Shown: one piece after another, positions 1 through 5,128 of the stretch
Layout of the letters: the number at the start of each line of letters is the position of its first letter
How positions within the stretch are numbered: the first letter of the stretch is position 1
Assembly (NCBI GenBank): GCA_003484865.1
Contig: DMZT01000081.1
Coordinates: forward strand, 1-5,128
Source of the DNA: Stenotrophomonas sp.
Lineage (GTDB): Bacteria > Pseudomonadota > Gammaproteobacteria > Xanthomonadales > Xanthomonadaceae
DNA: 5,128 bases
Reading direction: 5' to 3'
The notes under the pieces: model-generated
What the model was told of the DNA's origin: nothing
Database searches by the model: none
The model's input: the letters and a program-made list of their open reading frames with translations, nothing else
Translations under genes and position numbers: made by a program

Positions 1-778
1 TTCCGATCTTCACCGCCTCGGCCATGCCGCCACCGGCCTGCCCCTTGCCTTCAGCTCGGCCGGTCTTCAGGTACTGGGCCAGTTCGTCATCGGTCCACCC
101 GCCGATCCCGCTGATCGGATGCGAGGTGATGTTGGGCGCGTACCAATCGCCCAGCGAACCACCGGCAAAGGCCTTGCCGCCCACTTCCTGCATCATCAGG
201 CCGCGTGGACTGTGGCAGCTGGAGCAGTGCGCCAACCCTTCCACCAGGTAGGCACCCCGATTCCACTGGGCACTCTGCGCCGGATCAGGTTTGAAGGGGG
301 TCTTGTCGAGGAACAGCAGATTCCACACCGCCATGGACGAGCGCACGCTGAAGGGGAATGGCAGCTCGGTGGTACGTGCCTCCTCATCGACCGGGGCGAC
401 CGCCTGCATGAAGTAGACGTACAGCGCGTGGATGTCCTCGTCGGTCAGCTTGGCGTACGAGGTGTACGGCATCGCCGGATACAGACGGGCACCATCCTTG
501 CGCACGCCCTCGCGGACCGCCTTGGCGAAATCGGCCTCCGTGTAGTTGCCAATGCCGTGGGACGTGGACGGGGTGATGTTGCTCGCCCAGATCTCACCCA
601 GCGGCGAGGCGATCGCGTAGCCGCCGGCGTAGGGCTTGCCCTGCTTCGGGCTGGTGTGGCACGCCACGCAGTCCGCGGCCACGGACAGGTAGCGCCCACG
701 TTCGACGGCGTCGTCGGCGCGCGCGGTGTGGCTGACGCCGGCCAGCAGGCCCAATGCGATGAGCAGGAAGGTCTTCAT
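1..778 (-). CDS. Multiheme cytochrome c subunit of a membrane-bound sugar/alcohol dehydrogenase (partial, C-terminus missing)
   Basis: This is the electron-transfer subunit of the dehydrogenase encoded upstream. It should take electrons from the flavoprotein in the periplasm and pass them to ubiquinone or a terminal oxidase. The gene starts at the ATG at 778 and is open to the window edge, giving 259 residues. Residues 1-21 form a Sec signal peptide with a likely cut after Ala-Arg-Ala. Heme site 1 is CVACH at residues 37-41 (bases 656-670), with Met103 in YPAMPY as probable axial ligand. Heme site 2 is CSSCH at residues 185-189 (bases 212-226), with Met252 in GGGMAE as probable ligand. Family members (gluconate/alcohol/sorbitol dehydrogenase cytochromes) are usually triheme and well over 400 residues, so a third CxxCH and a C-terminal membrane anchor are expected beyond the window. 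Its ATG overlaps the flavoprotein stop codon (ATGA), which indicates coupled translation. The family is secure; the substrate of the complex is unknown. Confidence 0.93.
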   Translation of the reverse strand, partial: MKTFLLIALGLLAGVSHTARADDAVERGRYLSVAADCVACHTSPKQGKPYAGGYAIASPLGEIWASNITPSTSHGIGNYTEADFAKAVREGVRKDGARLYPAMPYTSYAKLTDEDIHALYVYFMQAVAPVDEEARTTELPFPFSVRSSMAVWNLLFLDKTPFKPDPAQSAQWNRGAYLVEGLAHCSSCHSPRGLMMQEVGGKAFAGGSLGDWYAPNITSHPISGIGGWTDDELAQYLKTGRAEGKGQAGGGMAEAVKIG

Positions 779-2415
779 GCCGCACGCTCGATGGCATCGG
801 CCGCGCGCAGGGCCAGCGCGGCCATGGTCAAGGTGCTGTTGACGACGCTGGCCGAGACCATCGCGCTGCCACCTGGGAGCCACAGGTTCGGGTGATCATG
901 CGCGCGGCAATCGCCATCCACCACGGAATCGCGCGGGTCCGCGCCCATGATGGTCGAGCCCATGATGTGGTTGTTGGCATTGAGCGCCGTGGTGATCACG
1001 AATTCTTCGGCGTTGAACAGCTTGCCGATGTGCCGCAGCTGCTCGCAGGATTTGTCGTAGCCCTTGCGCGCGTAGTCGCCCAGCGAGTAATGGATGTCCG
1101 GGCACGCCAGGCCGTGGCCATCGACGCGGGTCGTGGACAGCGTCAGGCGGTTGGTCGGGTCGGGCAGCGGCTCCAGGCTGATCGACAGGTCCACGCCGTA
1201 GATCGCGCGCCGTCGGATTTCCGCGTCCAGCGCCTCACCGGCCAGCCCCATCTTCAACGCCTGGTCGGTGGCGATCGCCACCCGGCTGATGTTGTTGAGG
1301 ATGATCTTGGTCGCCGAATACTCCGACCGGAACGCGCCATCGCGTGGCCCGACCATGCAGCTGGACTGCGCCGGGCCACGCCCCAGCCAGATCGGGCGGT
1401 CCGCAATGAAGGAGCAGTGGAAGCCGGAGTGGTCCAGCATGTTGCGCCCGACCTGGTCGGACGAATTGGCGATGCCGTTCGGGTTCTGTTCGTTGGCAGC
1501 GAGCAGCAGCAGGCGTGGCGTTTCCAGCGCGTTGCAGGCGATCACGAAACTGCGGCCGGTAGCCTTGTGGCTGACCTTGTCGCTGTCATACCAGTGGATG
1601 GCGGTGACCCGGTTCTGCGCATCGGTGTCGATTTTGTACGCCACCGCTTCGGCCAGCACCTTGGCGCCCAGCGCTTCGGCGGCCTGCACGGTATGGACGC
1701 CGTTGTACATGGCGCCGATCGGGCAGATCGGCTGGCAGTTGTTGTTGCCACAGCACGCGGGGCGATCATTCCAGGGCTTGATCATGCGCCCCTGCGGAAT
1801 CGGCACCAGGTTGTAGCCGTGCGGATTGACTACCTCCGCAAACACCTTGTCGCCGTTGCCCCACGGAATCATGTCGGCCAGGTACGGCCTGGAGCGCTCC
1901 GAGGGGCTCTGCTGCGCGGGGTCGTTCGGCCCGGAGACGCCCATGGCCTCTTCAGCGCGGCAGTAGTACGGCTCGATGTCCTCGTAGCTGATCGGCCAAT
2001 CGCGCCCGACCCCGTAGGCGGACTGCATCTTGAAATCGACCGGCAGATGGCGCCAGCAGGAGGCAGCCCAATGCCAGGTGGTGCCACCGACCGCCTTGAT
2101 GAAGCCCTGATGGAAGCTGCTGGCATCTGGGCCGGTCAGGCCGACGTAGTCGTTGGCGGGGAAGTACAGTGGCGCCGTGGCGAATTTCGATTGCGGGAAC
2201 GGCCCTTGGAAATCGCTGCCGATGCGCCGTTCGAAGCTGACGTTGCGCCAGTTCTCGACCACGTCGGAACGGTTCAGACGGGGGCCGGCCTCAAGGACCA
2301 GGACCGATTTGCCGGCGCGCACCAATTGGTGGGCGATCAATGCACCGACAACGCCCGAACCGACGATCACGACGTCGGCATCGGCGTCGCCATCACGGAA
2401 AACCGGAGCTTTCAT
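775..2415 (-). CDS. GMC-family FAD-dependent dehydrogenase, catalytic (large/alpha) subunit of a three-component sugar/polyol dehydrogenase
   Basis: This 546-residue flavoprotein should oxidise a sugar, polyol or sugar acid and pass electrons through an Fe-S centre to the cytochrome. The FAD-binding Rossmann motif GSGVVG lies at residues 19-24, with the ribose-binding Glu42 in LEAG. A GGTTWHW segment follows at 110-116, a GMC flavin-loop feature. Cys221, Cys222, Cys227 and Cys231 (bases 1723-1755) reproduce the spacing of the [3Fe-4S] cysteines that I recall for Burkholderia FAD-glucose dehydrogenase. His483 in NNHIMG and Asn526 in SVVNS form the expected GMC active-site pair. There is no signal peptide, which fits export together with the Tat-tagged small subunit. 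I chose the ATG at 2415 because the FAD motif then falls at the usual distance from the N-terminus and the gene begins 46 bp after the small-subunit gene. A longer frame to 2550 would overlap that gene. FAD-glucose, sorbitol, gluconate and 2-ketogluconate dehydrogenases all share this architecture, so the substrate is left open. Confidence 0.94.
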   Translation of the reverse strand: MKAPVFRDGDADADVVIVGSGVVGALIAHQLVRAGKSVLVLEAGPRLNRSDVVENWRNVSFERRIGSDFQGPFPQSKFATAPLYFPANDYVGLTGPDASSFHQGFIKAVGGTTWHWAASCWRHLPVDFKMQSAYGVGRDWPISYEDIEPYYCRAEEAMGVSGPNDPAQQSPSERSRPYLADMIPWGNGDKVFAEVVNPHGYNLVPIPQGRMIKPWNDRPACCGNNNCQPICPIGAMYNGVHTVQAAEALGAKVLAEAVAYKIDTDAQNRVTAIHWYDSDKVSHKATGRSFVIACNALETPRLLLLAANEQNPNGIANSSDQVGRNMLDHSGFHCSFIADRPIWLGRGPAQSSCMVGPRDGAFRSEYSATKIILNNISRVAIATDQALKMGLAGEALDAEIRRRAIYGVDLSISLEPLPDPTNRLTLSTTRVDGHGLACPDIHYSLGDYARKGYDKSCEQLRHIGKLFNAEEFVITTALNANNHIMGSTIMGADPRDSVVDGDCRAHDHPNLWLPGGSAMVSASVVNSTLTMAALALRAADAIERAA

Positions 2416-2461
2416 GGGAGGGGTTCCAGATCGATAACAGGGAAAAAGGGACCGCGCAGGC

Positions 2462-3007
2462 TCAGGCGTGGGCGCGAATCGGGGCCGGCGGCTCAGCGGT
2501 CCACCAGGCGGGGCCACCTTGGGCGTAGGTCGGCGGTGAAAGACCGTCATCCACGCAGCGCTGCATCAGCGCATCGCGGTAGGACACGGTCACGGCATGC
2601 ACGCCTTTGCCAACGGTGCCCGTGTACCACGCGGTGATGATGGCCAGGGCCGCGGGCTTGGCATCGCCAGCGGCCGCGATCAGCGCCTGCGCGCCACTGA
2701 CCTGTCCTGCCAGGGTGACCAAGGCGGGGAACTGCGCATGCAGCGCTGGCTGAAGGGTGGCAAACGCCTGTTCGATCCGGTCAGCCGTGGCCGGGTCCAG
2801 ATCGGTCTTGCCGGTCAGGGCATGAGAGAGGTCGAGGAAGGCGGTGTCGGTCTTTGCCGCAGGCGCCGTGGCAGCCGGCGCTGCCACCGCAGGCGCTTTG
2901 TCACGGCAGGCCGCGAGCAGCGACACCGAACCGACCGCAAGAAGGAAGCCTCGTCGTGTGAGGCCCTGCCCCCGACGATGCCCGTCCAATCCCTCGGGAA
3001 TACTCAT
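2462..3007 (-). CDS. Small (gamma) subunit of FAD-dependent sorbitol/glucose-type dehydrogenase, with Tat signal
   Basis: This 181-residue protein matches the FAD-SLDH small-subunit family (recognised from memory, Pfam PF12318 type). In characterised relatives this subunit stabilises the catalytic subunit and carries it through the Tat pathway. A twin-arginine motif TRRGFLL lies at residues 17-23. A hydrophobic stretch follows, and then LLAAC at 30-34, which also fits a lipobox. An Ala/Pro-rich linker spans roughly 38-52. The family core has AWYTG at 126-130, SYRDALM at 142-148 and PPTYAQGGPAWW at 158-169 near the C-terminus. The start at 3007 gives a Tat signal with a 17-residue n-region and has a GGAG about 13 bases upstream, rather far. 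The frame continues to an ATG at 3082, but that would add 25 non-signal-like residues. It is the first gene of the operon, and the small-large-cytochrome order is that of sorbitol and FAD-glucose dehydrogenase loci. The family call is strong; the exact start is less so. Confidence 0.9.
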   Translation of the reverse strand: MSIPEGLDGHRRGQGLTRRGFLLAVGSVSLLAACRDKAPAVAAPAATAPAAKTDTAFLDLSHALTGKTDLDPATADRIEQAFATLQPALHAQFPALVTLAGQVSGAQALIAAAGDAKPAALAIITAWYTGTVGKGVHAVTVSYRDALMQRCVDDGLSPPTYAQGGPAWWTAEPPAPIRAHA

Positions 3008-3111
3008 GATGTGAACTCTGCTCCGTAACACGCCGGCTCCCCGCCCGTAGACCACGGAACGGCTAAGCATCGACGGCGGCAAGGGTACTCCATGCGGTTG
3101 TCGTCAAAGAG

Positions 3112-3129
3112 TGATCAACGGGGTGATCA
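3112..3129. promoter_or_regulatory. TGATCA-N6-TGATCA repeat in divergent intergenic region, candidate operator
   Basis: Two identical self-palindromic hexamers, at 3112-3117 and 3124-3129, are separated by six bases. The match extends to GTGATCA at 3111 and 3123. The centres are 12 bp apart, so both copies face nearly the same side of the helix, as expected for a dimeric or tandem repressor or activator. The site lies 105 bp upstream of the dehydrogenase operon start and 60 bp upstream of the lipoprotein start, so it could serve either direction. The rest of the 182-bp spacer (3008-3189) holds no sigma-70 promoter that I can defend. The regulator is unknown. Confidence 0.4.
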
Positions 3130-3177
3130 CGCATCGCCAACGGCGTCGGCGCTACAAACCGGATTCGTCATCACTGC

Positions 3178-3182
3178 AGGAG
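3178..3182 (+). promoter_or_regulatory. Shine-Dalgarno AGGAG for the small lipoprotein gene
   Basis: AGGAG lies seven bases before the ATG at 3190. It is the best ribosome binding site in the window and fixes the start of this short gene, whose low-complexity product would otherwise be hard to trust. Confidence 0.8.
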
Positions 3183-3189
3183 AATCGCC

Positions 3190-3441
3190 ATGCGAATCGT
3201 GTTGTTGAGTGCCCTCGCGACCCTCGCGCTGTCGGCCTGCAGCCAGGATGAGCGTAACGAGCAAGGCCAGCATGCCGATGCGATCGAGCAGCCTGCCGCC
3301 GCGACGGCGCCTGCGGGTGGTGAGGCCGCGCGTAACGTGCCCGGGGGTGGCAGTGGCACGGCGGCCTCCGAGGAGCAGGACTCCGGCCATGGCACCGAGA
3401 GCTCCGCGGAGCCGAAACACGCAGCGCCGCCGAAGCCGTAG
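3190..3441 (+). CDS. Small predicted lipoprotein of unknown function
   Basis: I do not recognise this 83-residue protein. Residues 1-16 form a short type II signal peptide: Met-Arg, a hydrophobic stretch, then the lipobox LSAC with Cys17 as the lipidated residue. The mature part of about 67 residues is rich in Ala, Glu, Gly, Pro and Ser, with Asp/Glu-rich patches near 19-32 and 60-74, and shows no predicted fold or catalytic motif. It looks disordered. A strong Shine-Dalgarno sequence and the lipobox make this frame the real one, against an Arg-rich overlapping frame (3209-3451) and antisense frames. The next gene starts 6 bp after its stop codon, so the two are probably cotranscribed. The protein is likely anchored to the inner or outer membrane facing the periplasm. 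Any link to the divergent dehydrogenase operon is only positional. Confidence 0.75.
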   Translation: MRIVLLSALATLALSACSQDERNEQGQHADAIEQPAAATAPAGGEAARNVPGGGSGTAASEEQDSGHGTESSAEPKHAAPPKP

Positions 3442-3447
3442 CACGTC

Positions 3448-3642
3448 ATGACGCCACTCGATAAACCACTGCGCCGGGAAGTCCAGATCGGCGACGAGAC
3501 CTATACGCTGACCATCGATCCAGACGGGATGAAGCTGGTGTCCAAGGGCAAACGGAACGGCCTCACGTTGAAGTGGACCGAGCTGGTGAATGGTGACGCG
3601 GCGCTGGCGACGGCGCTGCAGGCTTCGCTCCAGGTGCGCTGA
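3448..3642 (+). CDS. Small conserved-looking hypothetical protein (64 residues)
   Basis: I cannot assign a function. The protein has an alternating pattern suggesting three or four short beta strands: VQIGDETYTLTI at about residues 12-23, MKLVSKG at 28-34 and LTLKW at 39-43. A helical C-terminus, GDAALATALQASL, follows at 49-61. It has no signal peptide and no cysteine, so it is probably a compact cytoplasmic domain. The start ATG lies 6 bp after the preceding lipoprotein stop and has no clear Shine-Dalgarno sequence, which suggests that translation depends on the upstream gene. The balanced, structured amino acid composition, with Asp, Thr, Lys and Trp well placed, argues that it is a real gene. 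A nucleic-acid-binding or regulatory role is possible but not shown. Confidence 0.7.
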   Translation: MTPLDKPLRREVQIGDETYTLTIDPDGMKLVSKGKRNGLTLKWTELVNGDAALATALQASLQVR

Positions 3643-3714
3643 AGCCCCCAGGCCGGCGGCAACCAGCTGTAATGACCCCCACGGCCATCTGCACATCGGG
3701 CTGCATGGGTGCCG

Positions 3715-3743
3715 CCTGATCAGCACCAAATCCCAGGATCAGG
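3715..3743 (+). other. Inverted repeat, possible stem-loop downstream of the 64-residue gene
   Basis: CCTGATC (3715-3721) pairs perfectly with GATCAGG (3737-3743) across a 15-base loop. It lies 72 bp after the stop of the small gene. There is no U-tract, so it is not a standard intrinsic terminator. It could be a weak terminator, an RNA-stabilising hairpin or chance. Confidence 0.25.
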
Positions 3744-3781
3744 GACAATAGCCTCCCACCGTATGCCCCGGGCTGCTGGCG

Positions 3782-3803
3782 GATGCCCCCGTCAGGGGCC
3801 GTC
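3782..3803 (+). other. GC-rich stem-loop upstream of the SDR-like gene
   Basis: GATGCCCC (3782-3789) can pair with GGGGC plus GTC (3795-3803) around the five-base loop CGTCA. One C is bulged and there is one G-U pair. The stem is 48 bp before the TTG start of the next gene. No run of T follows, so transcription termination is doubtful. It may act in the leader of the downstream message or be incidental in GC-rich DNA. Confidence 0.3.
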
Positions 3804-3854
3804 GCGCGGCGCCCCATGCCCGTCATCCTGCCGCTTTTCCCGGATCTGAATTGA
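3783..3854 (+). CDS. Doubtful 23-codon leader ORF overlapping the SDR start
   Basis: An ATG at 3783 opens a 23-residue frame, with a second in-frame ATG at 3816 giving 12 residues. Its TGA stop at 3852-3854 overlaps the TTG start of the next gene at 3851-3853. Such overlap is the usual geometry for translational coupling and could help a weak TTG start. No convincing Shine-Dalgarno sequence precedes either ATG, and the composition is not gene-like, so chance is the likeliest explanation. Confidence 0.15.
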   Translation: MPPSGAVARRPMPVILPLFPDLN

Positions 3855-5128
3855 ATACCACCGCCCTGCCCCCTGCCGACGACGACCTGCCCCTGACCGA
3901 CCGCCTGCGCACCGCGCTGGACCTGCTGGAGGCCATCGAAGCCGACCGCAGCGTGCTCGATACGCTGCCCGAGGCTGATCGCGTCCGCCTGCACCAGGTG
4001 GTGGCCAAGGTGTATCACCCCGAGCCCAAGGCCCGCCGGGCCAAGCTGAAGCAGCAGGCCAAGGCGCGGCATCAGGAAAAGGTGGCCAAATCCGAGGCGC
4101 TGCTGGCGCAGACCGGTATCCGCGCCCTGCGCCGCAAGCCGGTATTCAGCACCCCGAACTACTTCCCGCCGCACGCGGCCGGTCTGCATGACGCCTCCAA
4201 CGGCGAGAATGCGGCACCCACGCCGGAACCGGTGCATTCCCCGGAACTGCGCCACTGCTACGTGTGCAAGCAGAAGTTCACCCAGCTGCACCACTTCTAT
4301 GACCAGATGTGCCCGGCCTGCGCCGAGCTGAACTTCGTCAAGCGCACCGAGACGGCGGACCTGACCGGTCGCGTCGCGTTGCTGACCGGCGGCCGGGTCA
4401 AGATCGGCTACCAGGCAGGCCTGAAGCTGCTGCGGGCCGGTGCCGAACTGATCGTGACCACGCGCTTCCCGCGGGATTCGGCCGCGCGTTACGCCGAAGA
4501 GCCGGACTTCGGCGTGTGGGGCCACCGCCTGCAGGTGTACGGCCTGGACCTGCGCCATACCCCGAGCGTGGAGGCCTTCTGCAACGAGCTGCTGGCCACC
4601 CGTTCGCGCCTGGATTTCATCATCAACAACGCCTGCCAGACCGTGCGCCGACCGCCGCAGTTCTATGCGCACATGATGGCCGGCGAAACCGCCGCGCTGC
4701 ATGAGGTACCCGAGACGCTGCGCAAGCTGATCGGCGATTACGAGGGGCTGCGCAGTGCCGAACTGCTCGGCACCACCGCCTCGGCCGCGCTGCCGGTGGT
4801 CCAGGGGCGCGATTTCAACGCCGCCAATGGCCTGACCCGTGCCGCCGAGCTGTCGCAGGTGCCGCTGCTGGAGGACGAGCTGGTCGCCCAGCAGCACCTG
4901 TTCCCGGATGGCCGGCTGGATCAGGACCTGCAGCAGGTGGATCTGCGCGGTCGCAACTCCTGGCGCATGCTGATGGCCGAAGTGCCGTCGGTCGAGCTGC
5001 TGGAAACCCAGCTGGTCAACGCCATCGCGCCGTTCATCATCAATGCGCGCCTGAAGCCGCTGATGCTGCGCTCGCCCGAGCGTGACAAGCACATCGTGAA
5101 CGTCTCGGCGATGGAGGGGCAGTTCTAC
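3851..5128 (+). CDS. Atypical SDR-like NAD(P)-binding oxidoreductase with N-terminal four-Cys motif (partial, C-terminus missing)
   Basis: The frame runs 426 codons to the window edge. The TTG at 3851 is the first plausible start. An in-frame stop lies at 3749, no in-frame ATG intervenes, and a GGA sits six bases upstream. Residues 15-90 are helical and basic, including a Lys/Arg/Gln-rich stretch at 60-80. C136xxC139 and C154xxC157 form a zinc-ribbon-like motif. The Rossmann part begins near 170 and has TGGRVKIG at 179-186, where the classical TGxxxGxG has Lys184 in place of the middle Gly. The second strand ends in TTR (Arg205), hinting at NADP(H). Asp233 is in the YGLDL strand, and NNAC at 259-262 replaces NNAG. 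Asn390 in QLVNAIAPF and Ser419 in NVSAMEG fit the SDR catalytic Asn and Ser. The Tyr/Lys pair would lie beyond the window. About 100 residues are inserted between NNAC and Asn390. The fold is well supported; substrate and pathway are unknown. It is separated from the preceding gene by 208 bp and may have its own promoter. Confidence 0.88.
   Translation, partial: MNTTALPPADDDLPLTDRLRTALDLLEAIEADRSVLDTLPEADRVRLHQVVAKVYHPEPKARRAKLKQQAKARHQEKVAKSEALLAQTGIRALRRKPVFSTPNYFPPHAAGLHDASNGENAAPTPEPVHSPELRHCYVCKQKFTQLHHFYDQMCPACAELNFVKRTETADLTGRVALLTGGRVKIGYQAGLKLLRAGAELIVTTRFPRDSAARYAEEPDFGVWGHRLQVYGLDLRHTPSVEAFCNELLATRSRLDFIINNACQTVRRPPQFYAHMMAGETAALHEVPETLRKLIGDYEGLRSAELLGTTASAALPVVQGRDFNAANGLTRAAELSQVPLLEDELVAQQHLFPDGRLDQDLQQVDLRGRNSWRMLMAEVPSVELLETQLVNAIAPFIINARLKPLMLRSPERDKHIVNVSAMEGQFY

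Noticed and set aside
119..895. 258-codon plus-strand frame opposite the cytochrome gene
   Set aside because: The opposite strand encodes a signal peptide and two CxxCH heme sites in one frame; the plus-strand product is Arg-rich without features.
2416..2550. Upstream ATG at 2550 as the flavoprotein start
   Set aside because: It would add 45 Arg/Pro-rich residues before the FAD motif and overlap the small-subunit gene by 89 bases. The ATG at 2415 gives the normal family N-terminus.
892..2637. 581-codon open frame on the plus strand, antisense to the flavoprotein gene
   Set aside because: It is Arg/Val/Gly/His-rich with no recognisable motif and lies opposite a gene with complete FAD, Fe-S and active-site motifs. 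It arises from high GC at third positions.
3082..3107. Minus-strand TTGACG (3102-3107) with TACCCT (3082-3087) as a sigma-70 promoter for the operon
   Set aside because: The spacer is only 14 bp and the -10 match is poor, so it is not defensible as a promoter.
3162..3198. GATTCG/CGAATC inverted repeat enclosing the lipoprotein ribosome site and start codon
   Set aside because: Only six base pairs with a 25-base loop; too weak to claim as an RNA switch.
3127..3729. 200-codon minus-strand frame opposite the two small genes
   Set aside because: Arg/Leu-rich with no domain. The plus strand has a strong Shine-Dalgarno sequence and a lipobox in a consistent frame.
3643..3850. Intrinsic terminator in the 208-bp spacer
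   Set aside because: The two stem-loops there are not followed by a T-run, so they are listed only as possible hairpins.
3563..5092. 509-codon open frame on the minus strand, antisense to the SDR-like gene
   Set aside because: The product is Gln/Gly/Arg-rich and motif-free, and it overlaps a gene with clear Rossmann and Cys motifs. It is an antisense shadow.

Overview
The window is high-GC bacterial DNA with strong G/C preference at third codon positions. Gene content and protein style suggest a gammaproteobacterium of the Xanthomonadaceae type (Xanthomonas/Stenotrophomonas relatives); this is an inference from recognition, not from a search. No RNA genes, mobile elements or CRISPR arrays were seen.

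Region 1 to 3007, minus strand: a compact three-gene operon in the order small subunit, FAD-binding large subunit, multiheme cytochrome c. It encodes a periplasmic, membrane-associated sugar/polyol dehydrogenase of the direct-electron-transfer class (relatives: Burkholderia FAD-glucose dehydrogenase gamma-alpha-beta, Gluconobacter sorbitol dehydrogenase small-large-cytochrome, gluconate 2-dehydrogenase). The small subunit carries a twin-arginine signal and should carry the signal-less flavoprotein across the membrane with it. The flavoprotein has an FAD site, an iron-sulfur Cys cluster and the GMC His/Asn active-site pair. The cytochrome, cut off by the window start, passes electrons on to the respiratory chain. 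The sequence does not reveal the substrate.

Region 3008 to 3189: a divergent intergenic spacer with two copies of TGATCA separated by 6 bp, a plausible operator.

Region 3190 to 3642, plus strand: a good Shine-Dalgarno sequence followed by a small, low-complexity predicted lipoprotein and, 6 bp later, a 64-residue protein of unknown function.

Region 3643 to 3850: a spacer with two possible stem-loops and a doubtful mini-ORF.

Region 3851 to the window end, plus strand: a large, incomplete and unusual SDR-like protein that begins at TTG. It has a basic N-terminal extension, a four-cysteine zinc-ribbon-like motif, a degenerate glycine motif and about 100 extra residues inside the Rossmann domain. 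It is the least ordinary item in the window.
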